A model generated the notes under the pieces. The model ran no database searches, was not told the DNA's origin, and saw only the letters and a program-made list of their open reading frames with translations. DNA of 64,000 nucleotides from assembly GCA_023091665.1 (NCBI GenBank), contig JALJCQ010000015.1:310001-374000 (forward strand). The letters are read 5' to 3'. Made by a program: the position numbers and the translations under genes. Shown here piece by piece: positions 41,267 through 51,184 of the stretch (within the stretch, counting starts at the first letter, position 1; each line of letters begins with the position of its first letter). The stretch comes from Pythium myriotylum (lineage: Eukaryota; Oomycota; Peronosporomycetes; Pythiales; Pythiaceae).

Positions 41267-43275
41267 ATGGAGTTCCCCGGCTCGCGCGCCAAGCTCATCA
41301 ATGGTACGCAGGTGAATTCTCTTTCCGCTCGTGGCGGAACGGTCGAAATCCGCGATGAAATGGCGCTGACTCGCTCTGAAAACCGGCAGACCAGGTCCAC
41401 GGCTACATCCGACTGAACGGCCTCTGCGTGCAGTTCATGGACACGCCGCAGTTCCAGCGGCTGCGCGACCTCAAACAGCTCGGCACGCTCTACTATGTCT
41501 TCCCAGGCGGCTCCCACAATCGCTTCGAGCACAGCCTCGGTGTCGGGTACTTGGCCGGCGAGACGGTCGAGCGGTTCCGCATGCAGCAGCCAGAGCTCGG
41601 ACTCACCGAGCGCGAGACCCATCTCGTCAGCGCTGCTGGCTTACTGCACGATATTGGCCACGGACCGTTCTCTCATGTCTTTGATAACGAGTTTATGCCG
41701 CGAGTGAGCCCCGGCACGACGTACAACCACGAAGAGATGTCGCTCAAGATGGTCGACTTTCTCGTGGACGACAACAACATCGACATTGATCGTCAGGACG
41801 TGCGGTTCATCCAGCAGCTTATTGTTGGGGCAAAAGAGTGAGTATGAACACCACTTCTACCGGTGTCGCGAGGATAGAGGTCTCACAACGATGGTCTGAT
41901 CGATAGAACACATCTCGGCGAGAAGCGGTTAAGCGACCACGGCTGTTTGTACGAGATTGTCGCCAACGGGCGCAACTGTATTGACGTTGACAAGTTCGAT
42001 TACCTCGCGCGTGACATGCTCAACTTGTTCGGAGTCAAGAAAATGTTCAACTTCTCGCGCCTCTGGATGTTCAACCGCGTGATCGATGATCAGATCTGCT
42101 ACCATTCCTCTGTGACTCTCGACATATACGACCTATTCCAGCAGCGCTACCAGATGCACAAGCAAATCTACAACCACCGAAAGGGCAAGGCTATCGAGTT
42201 CATGATCTGCGACGCCATGGTTGCAGCAGACAAGGAGCTCGGAATCTCAGCCTCGACCCAGTCGCCCGAAGACTTTCAGTTTGTCACCGATCACATCATC
42301 CACGTAAGTACGAGCACCATTTGCTCACGAGCTGGGACTTCGATCTCATGAAAGTTCTGCTATCAGAGTATCGAAGCCTCCAAATCTCCGGCGCTCGCCG
42401 ACGCGCGGGAGATTATGAAACGTGTGCGCCGCCGCCAGTTGTACGAGTTTGTCGACGAGTACCTGTTACCAGCTGAAATCACGACCAAGATCCCCAAGGT
42501 AACAGCAGAGGAGATTGCAACCCATAATTCGATGTCTGGTGTCAACTTGCGAGCCGAGGACATAATCGTCGCGGACACGCGGCTCAACTACAACCTTCGG
42601 GACCGCAATCCTGTGGACCATGTTAAGTTTTACAGCTCAAACGACGCAAATACCAGCTTCCACATCCCGAAGGACCAAGTAAGCCTTCTCTTTCCCGAAA
42701 AGGTGTGAATTTCTTTTTTGCGCGGCCATTTGGGTATATGAGGTTAACCGCGATGGCATTGGCAGTTTGAGGAACGAGTTGTGCGGGTGTTCAGCCGCAG
42801 TCCAGAACCGCAAGTTCACGAGGCCATTTTGGTACGGACCATTGGATAGCTTTCCTTAGAGGCATTCTCTGGACTGAACTGTGTGCATTTCGTAAAGCGC
42901 GCTTTCCGGAAGTTCTTGCGGCAGTTTAGCTCGTCGATCCCACCGCCATCGCCATCGTCAAAGGTGGGTTTGTGTGGATTTGCTATAGTCCCTCCACTGT
43001 CGAGGGGTTGACACGTGTACGTGACACATATTCATTCACACGCAAACAATGTTTCTTCTGTATTGTAGGTTTTGCGTCGTACACAATCAGCACCGAGGCG
43101 GGCAGCGCAGCATTCTAACCTCTTATCCGTGTTCGATGATATCGATGGAGAAGATTTTCCTGCTAGGGTTGGCTCGGATCCGAACAAAACGAGCCGATCC
43201 AACGGGTGCCACAAGCACACCGTCGAGCTGCAGCCGGAGCTCAGCAGCAAGCGCCAGAAGAGTGACCAGCAGTAA
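41267..43275 (+). CDS. SAMHD1-like HD-domain dNTP triphosphohydrolase, seven exons
   Basis: Exons inferred: 41267-41303, 41390-41837, 41907-42303, 42367-42702, 42766-42831, 42898-42963, 43069-43275 (518 residues, all junctions keep frame, introns 63-105 bp with GT-AG ends). SAMHD1 hydrolyses dNTPs to deoxynucleoside plus triphosphate and keeps nucleotide pools low. The protein starts just before the HD domain, VHGYIRLNGLCVQFMDTPQF; catalytic residues are kept: His in NRFEHSLGVGY, His-Asp in LLHDIGHGPFSH, and Asp in IDVDKFDYLARDM. The SAM domain of animal SAMHD1 is absent. DQVSLLFPEK and FEERVVRVFSR align with the C-terminal lobe of SAMHD1, which led me to reject a GT site inside exon 4. The last 70 residues are a basic, Ser/Gln-rich tail ending SSKRQKSDQQ, perhaps a nuclear signal. 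No start earlier than 41267 is likely. Confidence 0.88.
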
Positions 43276-43442
43276 CATCAGAAGAAAATAGACAGCTATT
43301 TGCGACATCAGTGGGAATAGATCTCGAGAAAGGATACCAATGTTGGCTCGCCTTCGCATCTGACCTGACAAGTTGAGATCCCCTGGCCAACAGGTCGCAG
43401 GCTTTCACTTCCAATTTTCCATCTAGCAAGTCACCAACAAGA

Positions 43443-43616
43443 ATGGGCCGCAAGCAGAACACCAAGCAAGCCGACACCCAGTCGCAGTCCCAGCAGCCCC
43501 AAAAGGGAGCTCCAGAGAAGACTTCAAAGCAGGAGGAATTCGGTCGTCCTACATCGGGCAAGGGTGCTCCGAAGGAGAAGAACAAGGGGGCCAACAAGAA
43601 AGGCAACCGCCTTTGA
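43443..43616 (+). CDS. Small Lys/Gln-rich basic protein (57 residues), unrecognised
   Basis: An ATG at 43443 (MGRKQNTKQADTQSQSQQ) opens 57 codons to TGA at 43614-43616. The protein is rich in Lys, Gln, Gly and Pro (GKGAPKEKNKGANKKGN) and has no hydrophobic core. It lies 170 bp downstream of the SAMHD1-like gene on the same strand, so it could be a separate small gene, a downstream ORF on the same transcript, or chance. The clean composition and a favourable A at -3 (AGAATGG) support a gene, weakly. I do not recognise a family. Confidence 0.4.
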   Translation: MGRKQNTKQADTQSQSQQPQKGAPEKTSKQEEFGRPTSGKGAPKEKNKGANKKGNRL

Positions 43617-43703
43617 TCGTTGTGGCCCAACTCTTGAACTCGGTTGAAGGCGGGTTTGATCACTTTTCAAATACACAATGATTTTGCATGGTTATTAGCG
43701 AGT

Positions 43704-45377
43704 TTATCGATCATCACCTGTGGCTTGCTCCAACACGTTGTCGAAGAGCGGGAGGAAGAAATCGGCCCATTCCTCCCAAGGGATCATCTTGTGACTGTTG
43801 TTGTCGCCCTTGCCTGTGTCCTTGCCACCGCGAAACTGGTGCCAGTCGCAGCCTAAGAATTGGCACAAGTTGCGGTACCCCCAACGAAATCGCCTCTTGG
43901 GGAAGATCTCGATGATCAACGTGCCTGGCTTCGTCCACAGTACGTTGACCATACCAGCGCCATGCATGCCGATCACCACGTCCGAACTTTGCATGATCCA
44001 CATTTGCTCCTGCAGAGTAAGCCCCACGAACTCGACGCTGTTGAACACGATCGGGATGTCCTTGTAACTCGGATAGAGGTCACGCATCCTGTCCAGGATC
44101 TGGGCTTCATTGCGCCACGTGCGCTGGACACGGCGACCGCCGTAGTTTCGTCGGGTGATCACCGTGATGGTGATTTGCTTTCGCTTGGTGGGCAGTTCCG
44201 GCAATTCCATGACACGAAGAGCTTCTTCCTTGAAGTCCTGAAGCAGCTTTGAGTCGTAGCACGGCTCATAGTCGTTCAGATGTTGCATCATTGGCCCACT
44301 AACTTCGTACGGAACAAGGGCGACGTCGTTCAGAAACTCGAGGCGGTGGTTCTGAAGCTCCTCCGGGATGGCCTTCAAGACCGGATAGTTGGGTGAGAGC
44401 AGTTTGTAATGTAGTTCGTCGACAGGAGACGGGTATCCACCATCCAAGTGGATCACTCGCACTTCCTCCGGCTTCCACCCAAGCGCGTGCATGAGAATCC
44501 AGCCATTCAGCGCGTTCGAAATCTGGAAAAACGGGTTGTGGTCGTCCTTGCGCACGATGACTAGTGTCTTCTCCTCGATCTCGACGTGCGGACCGTCCAT
44601 CGGGTACGACGCTGCACCGCCTGCAGCACACACAGTCGATGGTGGATCAGTGTGCCTCCTGATTTTCGCAAACATCGGGTTCCAGATCGACAGCGTCCGG
44701 TTGTTGGTCGTGAGCTCGTCCACGGCATATTGGTGGAGATCCTCACACTCGCACTGCACGATCTCCGAATGAAAAACGAACCGCGGATCATGCCGTCCCC
44801 CGTCTTCCGCCATCGACTTGATGGGCTTGTTCACCTTGGCGTACCGCAAGTCGAGTCCGAACTGGCGCTGGAAGAGCACGGCTCGGAATCCTCCTCGCGT
44901 CACATTAAAGTACGTCACTTTTGTCGCCGACTCCTTCGCGCTCGCGTCGTCGCAAAACACCTTGGCGCTCTCTTTGATCTTGTCCACAAGCCCCCAGTCG
45001 CGTTCATCATAGCACGCATCTGGCGAGTGAGGCTTGTCCGCTATCGTCTCGGACTCGTCACCAGCGAGCGCGCTGATCTGCGCGTGCGGGTCCTCGCGCT
45101 CTTGCTTCTGCTTGCGCAGCAGCGAGGCCGCGTGGACAGCCATCTCTTCGGCCTCTCGCCGCGCGACCTCGGACTGGATCGCCGCGGCGTTGGGCTGCTG
45201 CTTGCGCATGCCATAGCCCTGCAGCGCGATCGAGCAGAGCCCGAGCGCGACAATCGCGAGCACGAGCATGCGCAAGACGGACGCGCTCGACGACGCGCTT
45301 GCACCGGACGCGCCTGGGCTGGCCGCGCCGGGCGAGACTCTGGAGGGAAGACGCCGCGGAGACCGTCGCTCGTGCAT
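43704..45377 (-). CDS. GT61-family glycosyltransferase, paralog G
   Basis: 557 residues, ATG at 45377 (MHERRSPRRLPS). Anchor at about residues 35-53 (MLVLAIVALGLCSIAL) after a Ser/Ala-rich start; the stem (residues ~60-110) is Glu/Lys/Ala-rich and may be a coiled coil instead of the Pro-rich stem of A. Blocks: LVIVRKDDHNPFFQIS (Lys replaces the second Arg of the RRDD group), IHLDGGYPSPVDELH, SDVVIGMHGAGMVNVLW, EIFPKRRFRWGYRNLC. By eye it is closest to the A-B-C group. It is separated from the others by the SAMHD1-like gene. The last paralog before the large gypsy insertion. Confidence 0.88.
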   Translation of the reverse strand: MHERRSPRRLPSRVSPGAASPGASGASASSSASVLRMLVLAIVALGLCSIALQGYGMRKQQPNAAAIQSEVARREAEEMAVHAASLLRKQKQEREDPHAQISALAGDESETIADKPHSPDACYDERDWGLVDKIKESAKVFCDDASAKESATKVTYFNVTRGGFRAVLFQRQFGLDLRYAKVNKPIKSMAEDGGRHDPRFVFHSEIVQCECEDLHQYAVDELTTNNRTLSIWNPMFAKIRRHTDPPSTVCAAGGAASYPMDGPHVEIEEKTLVIVRKDDHNPFFQISNALNGWILMHALGWKPEEVRVIHLDGGYPSPVDELHYKLLSPNYPVLKAIPEELQNHRLEFLNDVALVPYEVSGPMMQHLNDYEPCYDSKLLQDFKEEALRVMELPELPTKRKQITITVITRRNYGGRRVQRTWRNEAQILDRMRDLYPSYKDIPIVFNSVEFVGLTLQEQMWIMQSSDVVIGMHGAGMVNVLWTKPGTLIIEIFPKRRFRWGYRNLCQFLGCDWHQFRGGKDTGKGDNNSHKMIPWEEWADFFLPLFDNVLEQATGDDR

Positions 45378-46135
45378 CGCGGACGCTGCGCAGTCAGCGA
45401 GTGAAGGGAGAGAGGCCGTGCGCGCCGCTTCAGGTGAGACCTTCCAGAGACCTGGTCAGGAGCCCCCTGATTTCGTTTTGGTGCTCAACTCAGATCTGAG
45501 GAACATTTGGATGGACTCAGAAGATGACTCAATGTTCATCATACCAGCAAGATTACCGGTTTCTCTGCTTAGCATTCCTGAGTAGGCCTGTCAACGTTAA
45601 GACCCTTAACTCGCACAAACATCAACTAACGTCAACGTTACAGTTTCAGTAACTAACTACAACAACCACACAACGACAATGAAATATTTCGTCAAGATCA
45701 GTCGCAATCTTTCCCGCCTGCTTGATGATCAAATCCAAACACCCACAATTGGAGCCTACAATTTGCAGGTGTTCGCACTGCATCATCTGCAGCATGCAAC
45801 CAAGCGGTTCCAGTGTCCCGCGGAGCGACGAATTCGCCCCGCGTATGTGCCACGCACGCCAGGGGATAGTCGGCCACTGTGGTGAACCGAGCGGCCAACT
45901 CTACTTGATTTCCCGGGTTCTTAGAGTTCGCGAAGATGACTTCCAACGCACGTCGATCTCCAAGCAAGGATGCGAAAGTCGACGTGACATCTCGCGCCGC
46001 TTGCTGGGAGCACCCCCGCATTCTACGAATTTCCCTCAAGACCACAAAAGCAACAACTCACATCCTCCACATCACACTCAGCGAACGTTGTCATGGCATC
46101 GGAACGAGTATGAGGTATCAGTTGCATCACTAGAC
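45378..46135. other. Left flank of the gypsy element
   Basis: It should hold the promoter of GT61 paralog G. An unassigned minus-strand ORF (46045 to 45698, 115 codons) is present but I could not link it to a family. The last four bases, AGAC, are the target-site copy of the gypsy insertion. Confidence 0.45.
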
Positions 46136-46931
46136 TGTGGTATAGCGCCCCGACTCCGCGGGCATGAGTTTCTGCAAGCGCTAGGTGACCAGTCATGTGA
46201 AGGTGTCCACGACCAAGTCCCAAGGAAGTGATCAGTCTGGCGTACCCTTAGTACCCAAATCAAGACGAAGTGAACAGTCTGGCGCCCAAGTCAAGATTCC
46301 GTATTCCAGATTCGGCCGTGCAAGTTATCGTATTTCTCTTTATTTAGAAACCTCACATAAAAACAGTAGGAGTAGGAGCCTTATATTTGACAGATTTCAG
46401 TAGGTAGGAACGGGTGCTTGCCACCCAATAACCCACGGAAAGGGGGCGATTCTCCGCCGCTAATTCTGTGGGAGTCAGTCCACAATTTTTCCTCCTTCTC
46501 GCAGAAGCCCCCTGATTCTCCCCTCAACAGTAGCCCGTCAGTATCTCGAGGAAGTTACTAAGAGTTTCGAAGTGATCAGTCTGGTCGATCGACCGCCTAT
46601 TTTGGGTACTGTCGCGATCCGAAGTGATCAGTCTGGCCGAGGGCCGGGTGGTTTTGCCTGCGCTTCCTGCCAAGTTCCCCGTAGGAGTTCTCCAAGAACT
46701 CCATCGTCTCCAAGCCGTTCCTTCTCGCTGCCTCTAGACTTGTGAGGGTCTAGTTGTAGTGTCGTGTCAGAGTTCCGGGTCTCCGCTTCAAAGAAGTTGT
46801 GATATCCGGGTCTGAAGCGAGTGTTCGAAGCACGCAAGATCCACCCCTTTCCTGAGAATATTGTTGCCGTCGGTGACTCAAGAGCGAGCCTACGTACGCC
46901 AGGTGCCCGTTTTTGATTCTGCCACACGACA
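46136..46931 (+). repeat. Gypsy 5' LTR
   Basis: Holds four copies of the 16-bp element motif, at 46225, 46267 (42 bp apart), 46569 and 46621 (52 bp apart). The A/T-rich stretch at about 46335-46395, with CTTTATTTAG and CTTATATTTG, is the most promoter-like part. Confidence 0.95.
46225..46636 (+). repeat. Phased 16-bp motifs, 5' LTR set
   Basis: GAAGTGATCAGTCTGG at 46225, 46569 and 46621, and GAAGTGAACAGTCTGG at 46267. Start-to-start distances are 42 (46225-46267) and 52 (46569-46621). The 3' LTR repeats them at 61456, 61498, 61800 and 61852. Confidence 0.95.
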
Positions 46932-46933
46932 AC

Positions 46934-46951
46934 TGGTGCGTATGCCAGGAG
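46934..46951 (+). promoter_or_regulatory. Gypsy primer binding site
   Basis: TGGTGCGTATGCCAGG lies two bases after the LTR. It begins with TGG, complementary to a tRNA 3' CCA end, the usual arrangement. I cannot name the tRNA. The first ATG of gag (46942) lies inside it. Confidence 0.6.
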
Positions 46952-48912
46952 CGGAGCCGTTAGCTGTTACGATACACGGTGAGAAGATGGAAGAGAAGGC
47001 AGAGATGCGGCAAGGCCAAGTCACAGACCCGAAGAATGTTTCGATCCGTCTCGTTGTTCAGAGCGCAGTCCATGACACAACTCGGGTGTACCGACTGTCA
47101 GAAGCGAACGAAATCGGTCTTCGGTATCAACGACAGGTGTTGAAGATGCCGTCCGACTCAGAATGCTGGTTTTCCCTGTATGAAATTACGAAAGTAGGGC
47201 CCACGACATTCTTTGCCGGTTCGCGATTGAAGGCGTCCACTTACGACTTCGCGACGATTGATGAAGCGATTGATTTTGTGGAGAAGATGTTGACGTCATG
47301 CGGTTACAATTTGTATCGGAGAAGCAATTACCAAGATGCAGTCTACCTGAATCCAGAACGGATGGCGCAGGACATGGGCTACATGATGTCAGTTCTGCTT
47401 GCCGAGTATGAGTGGGAAACCAGCGTAATCCAATATCGGGAGGAGGACACCACGTTCGAACCGAAGTACATGGTCGTTGCTGACGTAGCCCACACTCCGC
47501 AGACCAAGCCTGCGAAGCCGCGCTCGATGAAACGCTTTGATGAAGAATCCAGTTCAGATGAAGAAATTCAGCTCGAGAGCCCAATTAGGAAGAAGCTGGA
47601 GTTTGCCAGTGACGAAGGATCCTTCTCCTCCCCCACGGACAAGATCAAGCGAAAGAATAACCCGCTGGCGACGAAGCTGATGGCGCTGACGGCCGGAGGG
47701 ATGTTGTCGATGGATGAGTTATCAGAAGTGATACAAGCGCTGAGCCCAGATACCGCGAAGCGAGTTACGGCCACGCGGGCCCCGGCGAAACAGACTCGAG
47801 GCGCTAAGAAAGGATTCGCGCGTCTAGAAGATTCCGAGTCTGACGATGGTGAACAGGACGAATCATCTGACGAAGAAGCACTCAAGCGCGTCAAGAAACC
47901 AGCCAAGAAGTCGAAGAAGCCAGTCAAGCGCAGCGCTCGCCATTCAGATATGGAAGATGAGCTCGGTCTCTCAATGTATGAAGATTCTGACTCGGATGTG
48001 TCTGGACCTCGACGACGTGATCGACACGTGACAACGGTCATCCAGAATGTCAATGTGAAGTCGTTCAGTGGTGCCAAGGTTTTCCCGGAAGAAGCCAAGG
48101 CGTGGCTCTCAAAGTTTCTTCACATCGCTGATCTGTCCAACTGGTCCAATCGTCAACGTCTCGGTTCGTTCGTAGATGCTCTCACGGGTCCGGCTAGGTA
48201 TTGGTAGAAGCAGCTCCCTTCGTCAACAAGGAAGAAATGGAAGCATACGATGAAGGCCTTCTATCAAAAGTATTGCACTGAGAGCACGCCATCTACGCTC
48301 ACGTACTATCGTCTAACTCAGAAGCCCGATGAATCTGCGCTGGATTACTTCTATCGCTTTAACGCAGCAGGTCTTCGCGCGCGCATCGATTTCCGTGTAG
48401 ACGATGACGATGACGAAGATCGTATCCCGGCCGATTTGAAGGATCACATTCAGCAGTTCTTCGACACGCTACATGATAAAGCTGTTCAGTCCCAATTCCG
48501 TTACAGCAAGTACAAGTCGATTGACAAGCTCGAGGAGAAGCTCGAGATGTACGAGAACTCTCAAACGAAGCCCACGCCTAAGAAGCAGGCCAAGAAGCAA
48601 CCGGAGGAGAGCAATGACCCACCTCCTGCAGTCAACAAGGTCAATGCAGGTCAGAGGCAGCAAGGCTCTAATGGTGGAGGTCAAGCTCATCAGACTAGCG
48701 GTAATGGCAATGAGGTCCGATGTGAACATTGTGGCAAGTCCGGACATACCAAGGAAAGCTGCTTTCAACTTCATGAGTGTGAGTTTTGTGGAGTGACTGG
48801 TCACACGATTCAAGTCTGCCGTGCTTTCACCGAGAAAATGAAGATGCTCAGCCCAAAGCTCAAGACCGGCGAGATTACTGTGGATGATCTCGTTCGGCAG
48901 TTAAACCGCTAG
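46942..48912 (+). CDS. gag: Gypsy gag, with an in-frame TAG
   Basis: 656 sense codons from the ATG at 46942 to the TAG at 48910, with one internal TAG at 48205-48207. The stop lies inside the Gag core, within GPARYW-stop-KQLPSSTRKKW, where related Gag proteins have an aromatic residue, so it looks like a point mutation or a readthrough site. N-terminal ~300 residues are unfamiliar and end in acidic and Lys-rich tracts (EDSDSDV, KKPAKKSKKPVKR). The capsid region follows. Two CCHC knuckles, CEHCGKSGHTKESC and CEFCGVTGHTIQVC, lie near the C terminus. The last codons overlap the slippery site for pol. Confidence 0.88.
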
Positions 48913-48937
48913 CCCCACAGCACTCTGCCAGTGCTGT
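48900..48937 (+). promoter_or_regulatory. Candidate -1 ribosomal frameshift site between gag and pol
   Basis: The heptamer G TTA AAC (48900-48906) is in the gag phase required for -1 slippage and lies one codon before the gag stop (48910). Slipping gives GTT AAA CCG, the frame that continues into pol. A hairpin follows: ACAGCACT (917-924), a 5-nt loop, AGTGCTGT (930-937), with a 10-nt spacer. GUUAAAC is a known functional slippery heptamer in nidoviruses. Use here is inferred. Confidence 0.6.
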
Positions 48938-51134
48938 ACGTGACGGGGACGTCGCGGCGACTTTGCATGTGAAGAAGATCCGGCGCAAATCAAAGAAATA
49001 CCAGAAACAAAAGGCGCCTTGCATTGATGAAGAAAGTGTTCACGAGGAAGATGGAGTGAAGAAACATGAAGAAACAAGTTATGAGGATGCTGTGCATGAA
49101 GAACTGAACGTGTGTGAAGATACAGTCAAGAATGTCGCGCTACCTGTGGTGTTTGAACCGGTAGTGTCGACTGTGGACGAGAAACAAGAAGAAACAAGCG
49201 ATGGAAGCTGTGTATGTGAAGATGTGTATATGAGAGGAGCAGTTGGTGACGAAAATGAAGAGCTGCATGTGCTATTATGACCAATTGAGCCAATTGAGGA
49301 AGGTGACGAGGGCGCTTACGACGAAGATGCTGATGGAGAAGATGTGAAGATGCCAAATGGTGCTCGAGATATATCTCTGCAAAGAAAGGTAACTCACATT
49401 CGTCTCGTTGGTGATGAACGACGAGGGTGGTGGAAGAACCACGAATTGTCAACGAACGAGAAGATACAAGCCTTCATGCATGGTGCTGTTGAAGGACTCG
49501 AGATTCCGTTGATGCTGGATTCGGGAGCGAACATCAGTCTGTTACACACCAACTTGGCACGTAAGTTGGGGTTGAGAGTGCAGGCGTTCGAGGACTCGAG
49601 TGAATTCTTCGGCGTGAGTGCGGGACCGATGCAAGCACACGGAAAGGTCGTGGTGAAGATCCGGCTGGGAGAGTTCGTGGTGTACGAAGTCGAGATGTGG
49701 GTGGCTGAGTTTGAAGCTCACTCGTTGATTATTCTCGGCACCGACTTCATGATGTGCGCCGGGCTGAAGATCGACTTGGGCAAGAAGCGATGTGAGGTGC
49801 CTGACGAAGATGCGTTGCCGCTGCTGAGTTACGACGATCTGCGCTGTGAGGCGTATGCGACCTCGTATGACGCGGTGCGCTTGGCTGTGAGGATGCCACT
49901 CCTGCGTGGCAGCGACGTTGCTGTGCTGGTTGCTGAGGAGACCCGCCTCGAAGTGATCGGTCTGGAGTTGAGCAAGGGAGAGGCCACTAAAGAGGTGAGT
50001 ACGGAGCCGAATAGAAGCGCGGTCACCGAAGTGATCAGTCTGGCGGAAAGTCTGAACCATGAAGAGGCCGAAGTGATCAGTCTGGTCCAGGGAAGAGCGG
50101 GAGAAACTGAAGTGAACAGTCTGGCGGATGAGCGAGCGTTTTCACAGGTTTGCATGCTGGACGGACCTCTCCCTGAAGATCTGGATCAGTCGAAGTTTGC
50201 AAGAGAAGTCTACGTTCATGAGGGGGTAGAGATGTCAGTTGAGAGCATGAAAGAGCAGCTTGCGTTACTACCTGAGTTTGACGAGGCCCCGCTGGTGGAA
50301 GTCGACATGAGCGAAGCTGACATCGGCGACGAGGAGACGACGGCCGAGGAGATTGAAATGATCAGAGAAACATTGGAAGCAAGGTCCGCTAGCTTTATCA
50401 GCTCCGGGAACGCTCTGCCGCCGCCAGCGAAAGGAGTCGTGTGTGACGTGGACGTCGGGGATGCGAAGCCGATCGCTCAAGCCGCGAGACGAGTGCCGCC
50501 GCACCTGCTGGGAAGATTGTATGAGTTACTGCGCGGCCTTCTCCGACAAGGTTTGATAAGATATTCGAACTCACCGTGGGCATCACCGATCGTCATTGTG
50601 CTGAAGAAGAACGGGAAAGACATCCGCCTTTGCATCGACTATCGTCTGGTGAATGGACTAACGAAGCTGATGGTGTACGCGATGCCGCTGATAGATGATC
50701 TGCTCGACAATTTTGAAGGGATCATGTGGTTTTGCTCCTTGGATAATGCGAGCGGATTCTGGGCTGTACCTTTAACGGTCCGCGCGCGACTTGTGACTGC
50801 TTTTATATGCCCGCTCGGACACTTCGAATGGACGAGGATGCCTCAAGGGTTGAAGAATGCCCCACAGATCTACCAGCGCATGATTGATAACGCGCTGTGG
50901 AGCATGGTGAGACGACTCAGCAACCGTGATGTGAGATTCAAGGCTGTCGGGTGGACGGAGGACGAGTTAGATGACATGGAGGCCCAACGAGAGAAGGAGC
51001 GCATCGACATTGACGTACCGCTGAAGCGAGACGTATTTCATCGAGGTGAGCCACAGGAGTCGGATGTACTGCCGGTGATCAAGCGCCGATCATACATTGA
51101 TGATATCACCTTTGGGGCAACGACGTGGTCGTAG
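48900..51134 (+). CDS. pol: Gypsy pol, first part: protease and reverse transcriptase, with in-frame stops
   Basis: The -1 frame is open from inside gag and crosses a Glu-rich stretch to a TGA at 49278-49280, then continues in the same frame. The aspartic protease motif is MLDSGANISLLH (about 49515). A linker (49970-50300) carries three clear copies of the 16-bp motif, read as EVISLA or EVNSLA, plus one variant at 49950. The reverse transcriptase shows LRQGLIRYSNSPWASPIV, RLCIDYR, SLDNASGFWAVPL and the active site YIDDI (about 51093). An insert of about 45 residues, Glu/Asp-rich, lies between the finger-palm part and YIDDI. The frame ends in TAG at 51132; after it, MNVMLQCLLDAFQYWGV is still RT-like for 17 codons. 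Confidence 0.88.
49950..50124 (+). repeat. Phased 16-bp motifs, protease-RT linker set
   Basis: Copies at 49950 (GATCGG variant), 50028, 50070 and 50109 (AAC form). Distances 78, 42 and 39. All read in frame as EVIGL, EVISL, EVISL and EVNSL. Confidence 0.9.
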
Positions 51135-51184
51135 ATGAACGTGATGCTGCAGTGTCTGCTCGACGCATTTCAATACTGGGGAGT

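Noticed and set aside
42679..42702. GTAAGC at 42679 as an intron donor in the SAMHD1-like gene
   Set aside because: The reading frame across it, QVSLLFPEK, matches the SAMHD1 family (QVSQLLPEK-type), so the exon continues to 42702.
45698..46045. 115-codon minus-strand ORF left of the gypsy element
   Set aside because: Looks protein-like in places, but I could not connect it to a family, and there is no support for a start or promoter.
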